Of a stretch of DNA of 64,000 nucleotides, positions 42,938 to 51,700 are shown in pieces. The translations under genes and the position numbers were made by a program. Each line of letters opens with the position of its first letter. Within the stretch, counting starts at the first letter, position 1. The stretch is from contig CBDCJX010000009.1 in the NCBI GenBank assembly GCA_965218045.1, forward strand, positions 62,001-126,000. Reading direction: 5' to 3'. Origin of the DNA: CAVRCA01 sp965218045. Lineage in GTDB: Bacteria; Pseudomonadota; Alphaproteobacteria; Acetobacterales; Acetobacteraceae. The notes beneath the pieces were generated by a model, which did no database searches, was not told where the DNA came from, and saw only the letters and a program-made list of their open reading frames with translations.

Positions 42938-44608
42938 GTGGCGACCGATCTGGAGATTGCCCGGGCGACCACGCTGCGCCCGGTGGCCGAGATCGCCGCG
43001 CGTGCCGGCATTCCAGCCGACGCGCTCGAACCGTATGGGCGCTACAAGGCCAAGATCGGTCGTGATTTCATCCGCTCGCTCGCCGACCGGCCGGATGGGG
43101 CGCTGGTGCTGGTCACCGGCATCAGCCCGACCGCCGCCGGCGAGGGCAAGACCACCACCACGATCGGCCTCGGCGACGCGCTGAACGCGATCGGTCGGCG
43201 GACCATGATCTGCCTGCGCGAGCCGAGCCTCGGTCCCTGTTTCGGCCAGAAGGGGGGTGCGACCGGCGGCGGTCGGGCGCAGGTCGCGCCGATGGAGGAG
43301 ATCAACCTCCATTTCACCGGTGACTTCCACGCGATTACCGCCGCCAACAACCTGCTCGCCGCGATGCTGGACAACCATCTGTACTGGGGCAACGCGCTGG
43401 GGCTCGATCCGCGTCGGGTGAGCTGGCGACGCGCGCTCGACCTCAACGACCGGGCGTTGCGTTACGTGGTCAACGGTCTCGGCGGCGGGGCCAACGGGGC
43501 CGCGCGCGAGGACGGGTTCGACATCAGCGTCGCCTCCGAGGTGATGGCGGTGCTGTGCCTGTCGCGCGATCTCGCCGACCTGCAGCAGCGGCTCGGGCGC
43601 ATCATCGTCGGCCAGCGGCGCGACGGCTCGGCGGTGACGGCGCGCGATCTGAAAGCCGATGGCGCGATGGCGGCGCTGCTGCGCGACGCGATGATGCCCA
43701 ATCTGGTGCAGACCCTGGAGGGCAACCCGGCGCTGGTACATGGCGGCCCGTTCGCCAACATCGCGCATGGCTGCAACTCGATCGCGGCGACGCGGCTCGG
43801 CTTGAAGCTGGCCGATGTGGTGGTCACCGAGGCCGGGTTCGGCGCCGATCTCGGGGCGGAGAAATTCCTCGACATCAAGTGCCGCGCGGCGGGGATGTGG
43901 CCGGCCTGCGCGGTGGTGGTCGCCACGATACGCGCCCTAAAGCTGCACGGCGGCGTTGCTCGCGCCGCCCTCGACCGCGAGGACACGGGAGCGGTGGCGC
44001 GCGGTGCGGCCAACCTGTCGCGCCACGTCGAGAACATGGCCAAGTTCGGCTTGCCGGTGGTGGTCGCGCTGAACCGGTTCACCTCGGACACCCATGCCGA
44101 GTTCGACGTGGTGCGCGAGGCGATGGCGGCGCGCGGCAGCGAGGTGCTGCTGTGCACCCATTGGGCCGACGGCGCGGCGGGGGCGGAACAACTCGCCCGC
44201 GCCGTGCTGCGCCGGCTCGACGGTCCGGCCCCGCAGCCCCGCCCGCTCTATCCCGAAAACATGCCGCTCGCCGACAAGCTGCGCACCGTGGCCCGCGAGA
44301 TATACCGCGCCGCCGATATCGCCTTGCCGGCCTCGGTCTCGCGCCGGCTCGCCGCGTTCGAGGCGGCCGGCTTCGGTCACGTACCCGTGTGCATCGCCAA
44401 GACGCAATACAGTTTCAGCGCCGATCCCACTCTGTTGGGAGCGCCCGAGGGACACGTGCTGCCGGTGAGGGAGGTGCGGCTGTCGGCTGGCGCGGGATTC
44501 GTGGTCGCGGTGTGCGGCGACATCATGACGATGCCCGGCCTGCCCCGCGTGCCCGCCGCCGAAACCATCGGCCTCGACACGGAGGGGCAGATCGAGGGGT
44601 TGTTCTAG
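42938..44608 (+). CDS. fhs: Formate--tetrahydrofolate ligase
   Basis: A 556-residue enzyme that makes 10-formyl-THF from formate, THF and ATP. The P-loop is GEGKTTTTIGLGDAL, and REPSLGPCFGQKGGATGGG, EEINLHFTGDFHAITAANNL and GLPVVVALNRFTSDT are characteristic. Length is normal. The GTG at 42938 follows CAGGAGGT, a strong Shine-Dalgarno sequence. It is 17 bases after the PhnW-like gene. A long open frame upstream in the same phase covers nadK on the other strand and is a shadow. Confidence 0.95.
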   Translation: MATDLEIARATTLRPVAEIAARAGIPADALEPYGRYKAKIGRDFIRSLADRPDGALVLVTGISPTAAGEGKTTTTIGLGDALNAIGRRTMICLREPSLGPCFGQKGGATGGGRAQVAPMEEINLHFTGDFHAITAANNLLAAMLDNHLYWGNALGLDPRRVSWRRALDLNDRALRYVVNGLGGGANGAAREDGFDISVASEVMAVLCLSRDLADLQQRLGRIIVGQRRDGSAVTARDLKADGAMAALLRDAMMPNLVQTLEGNPALVHGGPFANIAHGCNSIAATRLGLKLADVVVTEAGFGADLGAEKFLDIKCRAAGMWPACAVVVATIRALKLHGGVARAALDREDTGAVARGAANLSRHVENMAKFGLPVVVALNRFTSDTHAEFDVVREAMAARGSEVLLCTHWADGAAGAEQLARAVLRRLDGPAPQPRPLYPENMPLADKLRTVAREIYRAADIALPASVSRRLAAFEAAGFGHVPVCIAKTQYSFSADPTLLGAPEGHVLPVREVRLSAGAGFVVAVCGDIMTMPGLPRVPAAETIGLDTEGQIEGLF

Positions 44609-44783
44609 CCGGATGGCAACGATCATTGCATCATGACAAACACCGGCAATCACCTTGCAGATCCAGCGGACAACTCCCAAATCCGATCACTTAGATTCGT
44701 TGTGATTGTTACTGCTCTCTAGGGCGAGACTTATTGTCCATCAGCAGTCGATGGGCCGAAATTGAAAATTCAAGGAGACTTAG

Positions 44784-45809
44784 ATGCAGAAACTCAAATT
44801 TCTAAGTGCTACCAACGATGTAAGCTTAAGCGAATTGAATGATGATATTCAAGTGTTTAAACTTAAGATCAGGGCACTCGTTCAGAAATTTGCCAATAGT
44901 CCAACTCTGGGTCTCCCAGCAATAATGTGGCACTACACAAATTGGGAAAGTTTCGAAAATATTGTTAAATCTGGCACTCTCTGGTTGAGCCATCGTGATG
45001 GAATGAAAGATAACACTGAAATCAAGTATGCCATGCTCAACTTCTCAGAAAAATTCCTCTGGTATTGCAAATTGCACGGCATTGACGCCCTTCTTGCCCA
45101 GACAATAGACAAAAACCTACAAAGTGATTTCCACACAACTCCGGATATTTACCTCGTATCTTTGTGTGGACCAAAAAACCCAACTAAGCAATGGGAAGCT
45201 TATGGCGACAAAGGCCGGGGCTGTGCCCTTGGTTTTGATTCCAAGGCGCTTGCAGAGGCTTTCGAAAATACAAGCCATGGGCAAACTAGGCGTCAAGCGT
45301 TCCGGGTAAAATATGATCCCTCACTATTGTATAAATTGTGTTACCGAATCATTCAGGATTTTCGCCCGTTGCTGGAAGACTATGTGAGGCACGATGCGAG
45401 CCTGCCGACACTTACAGCGTTGAGCCACCCTCTAATGATAGCAATCGCTAGCTTTTCGGCTGTGTTTAAACGGCCTTGCTACCATTGGGAGTCGGAAATG
45501 AGATTGGTCGAAGCCCATTTGACTGATCATAAACTGCCCCACGTTTGTGAACGACTTCGTCCGGAAGACCACCCAAATCCGGGCGATTACGCCAATGGAC
45601 TCATCAGATACATCAAATTCGACTGGCGATCTCCGAACCCAGCAGCCCTCCGCGAGATCGCCATTGGTAGTAACGCGTCCCCCGATGCCGAGGAGCGGGT
45701 TCGCGCGTTGGTCGCCGATTATCTCCCTGGAGCTACACCCAAGATCTGGCGATCGCCCTTGCCGATCCCACTACCTGCTTCGTCTGATAATAATAGCGAG
45801 ATTCGGTAA
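44784..45809 (+). CDS. DUF2971-domain protein in an AT-rich island
   Basis: A 341-residue protein whose N-terminal half matches DUF2971: MWHYTNWESFENIVKSGTLW, then SHRDGMKDNTEI and VSLCGPKNPTKQWEAYGDKG. Function is not established; the family is scattered and frequently on mobile DNA. Composition differs sharply from neighbours: row 44941-45000 has 24 G/C of 60 while 43861-43920 in fhs has 41 of 60. AAGGAGAC precedes the ATG at 44784. It is most likely horizontally acquired. Confidence 0.8.
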   Translation: MQKLKFLSATNDVSLSELNDDIQVFKLKIRALVQKFANSPTLGLPAIMWHYTNWESFENIVKSGTLWLSHRDGMKDNTEIKYAMLNFSEKFLWYCKLHGIDALLAQTIDKNLQSDFHTTPDIYLVSLCGPKNPTKQWEAYGDKGRGCALGFDSKALAEAFENTSHGQTRRQAFRVKYDPSLLYKLCYRIIQDFRPLLEDYVRHDASLPTLTALSHPLMIAIASFSAVFKRPCYHWESEMRLVEAHLTDHKLPHVCERLRPEDHPNPGDYANGLIRYIKFDWRSPNPAALREIAIGSNASPDAEERVRALVADYLPGATPKIWRSPLPIPLPASSDNNSEIR

Positions 45810-46164
45810 CGATGACCTGTGGCACGCACTGTCATCGGTGTCATTGGGTCTCTGACCGTTCTCAGCCATGGTCGGCGCCCGCCTTCGAGGCTCGCGACGA
45901 TACACATCAATCTCGTCTTGCCGACACATCAGCCCAGGAAGCGATAGTAGAGCTGTTTTGAGTCGACTTGACTCAGCGTTGAAGCGAATCTTGGTGGACC
46001 GCGCCACCGCGCGCCGTCATTGCGAACCGAAGGCGAAGCAGTCCACGACCATCCGGCGAGCACCTCACGCAAGTCCGGTGGACCGCCACGGCGCTGCGCG
46101 CCTTGCGATGACAGGGTTGGGTCGGTTCCCGGCCCCACCGGAACAGCTCTAGCTCAAGCGACAG
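45810..46164. other. 355-base gene-free tail of the island
   Basis: No gene. It holds CGATGAC/GTCATCG (45810-45816 and 45831-45837), a palindrome TGAGTC-GACTT-GACTCA (45959-45975), and a REP-like element at 46015-46113. Composition returns to GC-rich at about 45980. Confidence 0.5.
46015..46113. repeat. REP/BOX-like dispersed repeat element
   Basis: The segment starts CGTCATTGCGAACCGAAGG and ends CCTTGCGATGACAGG, with internal GTCCAC (46038-46043 area) and GTGGAC partner. Ends and arms are imperfectly inverted, so it can fold into a long hairpin. The CGTCATTGCGA...GATGAC pattern is that of short dispersed repeats common in alphaproteobacterial genomes. Confidence 0.65.
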
Positions 46165-46749
46165 CTATGGTCGTTTGTCCGGGTAGTCGATCACCTGAAC
46201 TTCGTCGGTCGCGGGATCGAGCACGGCGCAGCTCAGTTGCCGTCCGTTGCGATGGTCGCGCGCGTCGCCCGCCGAGCCCGGGTTGATGACGAGCGCGCGG
46301 CCAACCCGCTTGACGATCTGCGAATGGGTGTGGCCGTACAGCACGAAATCGGCCTCCACCTCGGCGAAGCGGGCCAGGTTCGGGCTGTCCGGATACACAT
46401 ACGCCCCGCGCGGCGCCCACGGCGTCGAATGCACCATCAGCAGCGTCTTGCCCGCGAATGTGAACTCCCGCTCCAGCGGCTGCTCCGCGAGCCATGTCAG
46501 GTGCGCCTGATCGATCCAGGGCTGCTGGCGTGCCCGGATGCCGTGCGGGGCGTAAAAATCCTCTTCGTGATTGCCGAGAATGACATGTGCCCCCTGCTCA
46601 CGCAGCAGCGCGACCACCTCATTGGAAAAGCGATACTGGAAAATGCTGTCGCCCAGGCAGAGCAGTTCGTCCACGTCGCCCATCGCGCTCAGCGCCTGTT
46701 CGAGACCGTAGAGGTTGCAGTGGATGTCGGAGACAATACCTATCTTCAT
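46165..46749 (-). CDS. Metallophosphoesterase (YfcE-like)
   Basis: A 194-residue calcineurin-type phosphodiesterase. Metal ligands: GIVSDIHCN, LGDS, GNHEEDF, MVHSTPW and YGHTHSQIV, followed by VINPGSAG. It resembles the YfcE/MJ0936 family acting on small phosphodiesters. The ATG at 46749 sets the N-terminus at MKIGIVSDIHC. Confidence 0.9.
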   Translation of the reverse strand: MKIGIVSDIHCNLYGLEQALSAMGDVDELLCLGDSIFQYRFSNEVVALLREQGAHVILGNHEEDFYAPHGIRARQQPWIDQAHLTWLAEQPLEREFTFAGKTLLMVHSTPWAPRGAYVYPDSPNLARFAEVEADFVLYGHTHSQIVKRVGRALVINPGSAGDARDHRNGRQLSCAVLDPATDEVQVIDYPDKRP

Positions 46750-47169
46750 CAGCCAACCGCGTCTGCGTGCGCCGGCCGCAGCGTGGCGCGCTGTTGTTCC
46801 TATCGCGCGTAGTGCGAGTCCGACGCTTGAACCCAAGCGCCATCGCAATCCGCCGACGCGGACGGCATACTCGACTTCCGCTTTGGCTGCCAGGCGTCAC
46901 GCAGGAGGTGGATCGCCACGCCGCCAAGCGGCGGCTCGCGATGCTGGGTGGACGGCCCCCCGACGGCATCAGCGCGGCCACCTTATCCGACCGCACGAAT
47001 AGGCCGGATACATGATCGCTCCGGACCGCGCGCCAACGATGCCAAACGCTTCTTGCCTAGAGGGGGCCGTCTACACATGATGGCGTTCGGGCCGGCTGTT
47101 CCTGGTTCCGCCGGGGCCGCTCTAACAATATGTTGCAACGTGCGCTAACCGTGTGATACAAGCTCGCCC
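46750..47169. other. 420-base region without a recognised gene
   Basis: Divergent intergenic space between the phosphoesterase and the hypothetical at 47170. Open frames are present on both strands but none has family resemblance or a good ribosome site. Possible promoter hexamers TTGCAA (47133-47138) and GATACA (47155-47160) with 16 bases between lie at its right end, nearly touching the next ATG. Confidence 0.5.
47133..47160 (+). promoter_or_regulatory. Possible sigma-70 promoter before the hypothetical gene
   Basis: TTGCAA and GATACA are spaced 16 bases apart. Initiation about 7 bases later would fall at or beside the ATG at 47170, so the mRNA would be almost leaderless. No Shine-Dalgarno sequence is seen. 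Weak evidence. Confidence 0.25.
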
Positions 47170-47826
47170 ATGTCCCCAGCCCCCTCCACCCCAACCGGCT
47201 TGATGTGCCGCTTCGGCCTGCTCGTCGAGCGGCTGAGGTGGACGCTTGCCGATTGGGTCGACCGGAACCCCCGGAACCGCGACGTGCTGGGGCCGCTCGC
47301 CTTGCTGCTGTGGAAGTACCTGCAGCGCACGACGCGGCGCCTCGCCGCGCTGCATGCGCAGTTCGCCGCCGGGACGCTTGCGCCGCGCAAGGACCGGGCG
47401 CCGCGCCGGGCAGCCGAGCCGGCCGAGTCGACCTCGCGAGGGGAGAAGCTGCCGGGCGGCCCGGTGTTGGCGCGGTTCGGGGCCGGGTATCTCGGCGCCT
47501 GGCTGCTGGCGCTGGTCGATGATCCGGAGATGCAGGCGCTGCTCGCGGCGTCGCCGCAAGCGGGTCGGCTGCTGCGCCCGCTGTGGCGGCGACTGACCAA
47601 CGATCCGCTGCCCGCGCCGCTGCGGTTGCCGCCAAAGCCGCCGCGTTCGGAGCAACCGCTCGCTCCGGCGTCGCTCGCCGACACGCCGGGCGAGGGGTTG
47701 CCCGCCGCAACGCCCGACATCCCACCCCACACACAGCCCTACGCCCCGCCGCACCGTCGCCGGGCCGCTTCCGCCAAGCGTCCGGTCTCCCTGCCACCCT
47801 GGCCACCGCCGCTTTTCCGGGCCTGA
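47170..47826 (+). CDS. Hypothetical protein with Pro-rich tail
   Basis: A 218-residue protein of unknown function. The first part is helical and rich in Trp and Arg (LLVERLRWTLADWVDRNP), followed by a central hydrophobic patch (GAGYLGAWLLALVDDPEMQA) and a long Pro-rich, basic C-terminus. No signal peptide. It is convergent with the glucoamylase gene. No family is recognised; it may be lineage-specific. Confidence 0.55.
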   Translation: MSPAPSTPTGLMCRFGLLVERLRWTLADWVDRNPRNRDVLGPLALLLWKYLQRTTRRLAALHAQFAAGTLAPRKDRAPRRAAEPAESTSRGEKLPGGPVLARFGAGYLGAWLLALVDDPEMQALLAASPQAGRLLRPLWRRLTNDPLPAPLRLPPKPPRSEQPLAPASLADTPGEGLPAATPDIPPHTQPYAPPHRRRAASAKRPVSLPPWPPPLFRA

Positions 47827-47887
47827 AGCGGGGTGCCTTAGTACGTCCTAAACGTTGCGATAAAGAAACGAAAGCCGGCGGGTAGGA

Positions 47888-50314
47888 TTACTTGCCCGCT
47901 GCACTTGCCAGCGGCGCCGTGGCGACCGCTGCATCGGGGTCAGGCGCTGCAACGGCGACCGAGAAATTCTGTCCCACCCAGGTTCCGCTCCGCAGGTGCA
48001 GCCAGGTAAAGGCGAGTCGCGTCTCGGGCGCGAGGCCGCTTGTCGGCAGCTCGACGACATGCAGCCCGAGGCCGGTGTCGATCGTGTCGACATCAACGAA
48101 CCGGCTCCAACCGTCACTGGTCCAGCGCACGCGCGAGGTCTCCGTCAGATCGATGCGCAACACGCGGCCGGCTGGTATCGGGGCGACGGGCAGGTCGATG
48201 CGCCACACCGCGCAACGCGCCGCGACCTTGTCCCGCTGATAGCGCTGCACCGGCTGCGGCGGCATGTCGAACACCCGCCCATCGTGCAGTGAGCGCAACA
48301 GCTTGATGTGCTCGGAGTGGGCCCAAACCAGCGGCATCGCCGACCCGCTGGGCTTGCCCAGGAACAGCTCGCGCTCGGGGATGTCGGCGGCGTCCCAGAC
48401 CTGCTCCGGCATCAGACCGCCGCCCCCGGTCAGCGCTTCCATCGTTGCAAGCAGGCGCGTGGCCTCGTCCCGATCGCCCGCGGCCAGCGCGAAATGCGCG
48501 CGCTCCCCGGTCAGCAGCGGCCACAGCCGACCGGTGCCGGTGCCATCGAACGGCCGACCATCGTGGTGCTCGCCGTAACCATCGGCGTTGTAGCGATACC
48601 AGCACGGGCCGGGCGGCAGCTCGACCTTCAGCATGGCATCGATCACCCGCACGGTGTCGCGCACGCGCGGATCGTCGGCCGCGCGCAGGCCGAACCGCAC
48701 CAGCGCCAGCGCATCGGGGCTGACCACGTCGCTGGCCCGATACGATGTCTCCGAGGGGCGCCGATTCTTGATGACCAAGGTGCCGGTCACGCCATCCGGT
48801 GGCGCGATGCGGACGTAGTAGCCGTGCGCGCCGGCCTGCTCAGCGATCTCGGTGCCGGTGACGTAGGTCCAGCTCTCGATCGCCTCGTTCCACGCATCCG
48901 CGGTGTCGCGCATGAACCGCGCTTGCTCTGGCGTGCCATGTTCCTCGGCGAGCTCGGCGGCGACCAGCAGCGCCGCGACGACGACCCCGAGCGTGAACGG
49001 CGAGAACCCGGCATCCTCCTCCCAGCGATCCTGGCCGGTGACTGGCCCGTGGCCAAGCACGAAGCAGGCGGCGCGACGAACCATTGGCCAGAAAGCGGCG
49101 ACCTGCTCAGGCGCCAGCGCGCCGTTGCGACGCGCCAGATCGATCAGCAGAATCGGAAAGGCGCATTCGTCGAGCTGGATGCCGCGCCAGTACGGGACGC
49201 CGTCGAGCCAGCTATTCTGCGGCCAACTGCCGTCCGCCTCCTGGATCGTGCGGAGGTATTCGAGCACGCGCCGCGCCTCGTCGCCGGCGCCGCAGGCGAG
49301 CATCGCGCCGGCGGTCTGCACCAGATCACGCGGCCACACCAGGTGATAGCCGCCGAGGTCGTCATCGCTCTTGTCGAAGCCCCAGGGGATCGACAGGCTG
49401 GCGATCAGCCCGCCCGGGAAATTCGGCGTCTCGTGCGTGCGGAGCACGCCAGTGCCGATGCGGTAGCTGTTCAACCCGGCCGCCGTCTTGCGGTCGAGCG
49501 GCAGCAGCGGATCCTGCCAGTCGCGCCAGGCCGCGACGTACGAGGCGCTCACCCTCTCGAAATCGTCCTCCAGACTCAACCGAGCGCGGAATGCCGCCTC
49601 GGCCCAGGTGCGGCCGAAGCCCAGCGCCAGCACGATCTCGCCGTCGCCCGCCGCCGCCAGATCGAGCTCGCCGGTCAACGCGACGTTGCCGTCCTCCGCC
49701 CGTTCGTAGCAGGTCCGCAGCTCGAAGTTGCGGCTGATCTCCCCCCAGCCGTCGCTCTCGCCGACGAACCCGGCGGAACGCGCCACCCACGGCACCGACG
49801 CGGCCAGCGCCAGCGCGGTGCCGTCCCCCTCGGCGAGGAGCATCGGCATTCCCTTGTAGTCGCCAACCCAGGCCGTGTTGTGTGCGCCGCCATTCACCAG
49901 GTGCGGGGCGAGCAACGCGAACAGGCGAAGCGGGCCGCCGGCCAAGGTCTCCAAGCGGATCGCCATCAGCACCACGTCGCGCCTCGGATCGGCGACGATG
50001 CGCTTGGTGATCCGGTAGCGGCCCCGCAGGCAGGTGTTGACCAGCCGGTAGGCGGGCACGCCGTCCTCGAATGTCGTCACCTCGTGGTGGCAATGGCGCT
50101 TCTCCTCGGAGAAAAAGCCGTGCCCGTCGCTGACCAGCAGGCCGAGATCGCGAATGCAGGCCTGGTCGACGCGCGGGTAGTAGACCTCGTTGAGAATGCC
50201 GTGGCTGAGGGTGAACCACACCCGGCTCAGCGGCGACAAAGCGGTCCCCACGCCCACCTTGTCGCTCGAGGTCCAGCGCGGCGCGATGCCTGGTCGTCCG
50301 GGCGCGTTCTGCAC
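47888..50314 (-). CDS. GH15 glucoamylase/glucodextranase-type glycoside hydrolase
   Basis: An 808-residue GH15 enzyme releasing glucose from alpha-glucans. The N-terminal beta domain includes WFTLSHGILNEVYYPRVDQ; the (alpha/alpha)6 catalytic barrel follows with GGYHLVWPRDLVQTAGAML, DGSWPQNSWLDG, WEEDAGFSPFTLGV (general acid Glu) and PLVWAHSEHIKLL (catalytic base Glu). A C-terminal glucodextranase-like part ends the protein. No signal peptide is seen, so it may act in the cytoplasm, perhaps on glycogen or a trehalose-like sugar. The GTG at 50314 follows GGAG. Confidence 0.92.
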   Translation of the reverse strand: MQNAPGRPGIAPRWTSSDKVGVGTALSPLSRVWFTLSHGILNEVYYPRVDQACIRDLGLLVSDGHGFFSEEKRHCHHEVTTFEDGVPAYRLVNTCLRGRYRITKRIVADPRRDVVLMAIRLETLAGGPLRLFALLAPHLVNGGAHNTAWVGDYKGMPMLLAEGDGTALALAASVPWVARSAGFVGESDGWGEISRNFELRTCYERAEDGNVALTGELDLAAAGDGEIVLALGFGRTWAEAAFRARLSLEDDFERVSASYVAAWRDWQDPLLPLDRKTAAGLNSYRIGTGVLRTHETPNFPGGLIASLSIPWGFDKSDDDLGGYHLVWPRDLVQTAGAMLACGAGDEARRVLEYLRTIQEADGSWPQNSWLDGVPYWRGIQLDECAFPILLIDLARRNGALAPEQVAAFWPMVRRAACFVLGHGPVTGQDRWEEDAGFSPFTLGVVVAALLVAAELAEEHGTPEQARFMRDTADAWNEAIESWTYVTGTEIAEQAGAHGYYVRIAPPDGVTGTLVIKNRRPSETSYRASDVVSPDALALVRFGLRAADDPRVRDTVRVIDAMLKVELPPGPCWYRYNADGYGEHHDGRPFDGTGTGRLWPLLTGERAHFALAAGDRDEATRLLATMEALTGGGGLMPEQVWDAADIPERELFLGKPSGSAMPLVWAHSEHIKLLRSLHDGRVFDMPPQPVQRYQRDKVAARCAVWRIDLPVAPIPAGRVLRIDLTETSRVRWTSDGWSRFVDVDTIDTGLGLHVVELPTSGLAPETRLAFTWLHLRSGTWVGQNFSVAVAAPDPDAAVATAPLASAAGK

Positions 50315-50333
50315 AACAAGGCTCCGTTTGAAA

Positions 50334-51572
50334 TCACGCCTGGCGCGGTGGGTGCCGCAGCGCCCAGAACGCCACCGAGCCCGCCAGGTATGAGGCGATG
50401 GAGAGCAGGAATGCCAGCCGATAGCTGCCGGAGATATCGAAGATGAATCCGGCGGCCCAGGAGCCCACGCCGGAGCCAAGCCCGGTGCCAAGGGTGATCA
50501 CGCCGAGGATGGTGCCGAGTCGCGGCCCCGGGAACAGGTCGGCGGTCTTGGCGGTGATGGCGGGGCCGCGCGCGCCCCAGGTGATGCCGAAGAAGCAGGC
50601 GTGCGCCCACAGCAGCCAATGATCGTCCGGGCCGGTGATGAACAGCGCGAACACCACCCCGATGATCGAGAAACCGTAGGCGATCAGCGCCGATGCCTCA
50701 CGCCCGATGTAGTCCGAGAGCGTGCCGGTGACGATGATGCCCGGCAGCGCTAGCAGGCTTCCCATGCCAAGCACCCACGCGGCGTAGAACGTGTCGAAAC
50801 CCTGATCGACCGCGAAGGCGAGCTGGTGCAGCGACACCAGGAAGCTGCCGAGGCCGGTGCAGAGATAGACGATGAACAGCAGCCAGAAATGCGAGGTTCG
50901 CATTGCTTGCCGCAGGGTCCAGTCCTGCCGCGCCGATTGCACCGCCGCCGCGCTGGGCGCCGACGTCACGGCATGGCGGTCGGCGCCACGGAACAGCAGG
51001 GCCAGCGGCACGACCAGGGCCGCCATCAGCACGCCCTGAACCATGTACGCGCCACGCCAACCCTGCGCGGAAATCAGCAGCTCGGCGGTCGGCGCGGAGA
51101 TGGCGCGCCCGGCGCCGTTGGCCGATTGCAGGACGGCCACGCCAAAGCCGCGCCGGCGCACGAAATGGCGCGAGATCAGCGGGACGAACACCACCATGCC
51201 GAGGCAGTTGGCGCCGGCGGTCATCACCACGCCATACAGCAGCACCACTTGCCAGAGCGACGCGGCGAAGGCGCTGCCGATCAGCCCGGCGGCGAGCAGG
51301 ACGCCACCCAGCAACACCAGGCGCTGCGAGCCGAGCCGGTCGACCAGGGCCCCCACCAGCGGCGCGCTCAAGCCGGAGGCGATCTGCGACACCGAATATG
51401 GGATCGAGCTCTGTGCGCGGGTCCAGGCGAACACCTCGATGAAGGTGACGAGGAACACCGTGTAGGATTGCATCATCGCCGCGCTGATCGCGAACGTCGC
51501 GAAGGCCGCCGCCAGGACGAGCCAGCTGTTTCGCGCGCCGCGAGGGGGGGATCGGCTCAGGTGCAACCGCAT
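50334..51572 (-). CDS. MFS transporter, monocarboxylate/oxalate-formate type
   Basis: A 412-residue major-facilitator permease with about 12 membrane helices. SSIPYSVSQIASGLSAPLVG and LVDRLGSQRLVLLGG give the helix 2-3 signature; WGARGPAITAKTADLFPGPR is in the C-terminal half. It resembles the monocarboxylate/oxalate-formate antiporter group, so an organic acid is the likely cargo. The ATG at 51572 is used over 51590. The gene lies 19 bases upstream of the glucoamylase gene on the same strand. Confidence 0.9.
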   Translation of the reverse strand: MRLHLSRSPPRGARNSWLVLAAAFATFAISAAMMQSYTVFLVTFIEVFAWTRAQSSIPYSVSQIASGLSAPLVGALVDRLGSQRLVLLGGVLLAAGLIGSAFAASLWQVVLLYGVVMTAGANCLGMVVFVPLISRHFVRRRGFGVAVLQSANGAGRAISAPTAELLISAQGWRGAYMVQGVLMAALVVPLALLFRGADRHAVTSAPSAAAVQSARQDWTLRQAMRTSHFWLLFIVYLCTGLGSFLVSLHQLAFAVDQGFDTFYAAWVLGMGSLLALPGIIVTGTLSDYIGREASALIAYGFSIIGVVFALFITGPDDHWLLWAHACFFGITWGARGPAITAKTADLFPGPRLGTILGVITLGTGLGSGVGSWAAGFIFDISGSYRLAFLLSIASYLAGSVAFWALRHPPRQA

Positions 51573-51700
51573 GAATGCCCGGTGGAGCAAAGCCGCAGCG
51601 TATCGGCGCGCTCCGAGCGAGGCAATGCGCGACAGGTCGTGGCGCTTTGTGTGATCCTGCGACGGCCGGGATACTCAAGCCAAGCAGCAAGGAGAAGCCG

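Noticed and set aside
45959..45975. TGAGTC-GACTT-GACTCA palindrome as an attachment site
   Set aside because: There is no second copy at the other island edge and no integrase gene, so an att site cannot be supported.
48308..50446. 712-residue plus-strand open frame over the glucoamylase gene
   Set aside because: It is a high-GC shadow of the GH15 gene: low-complexity, rich in Arg, His and Ala, with no family features.
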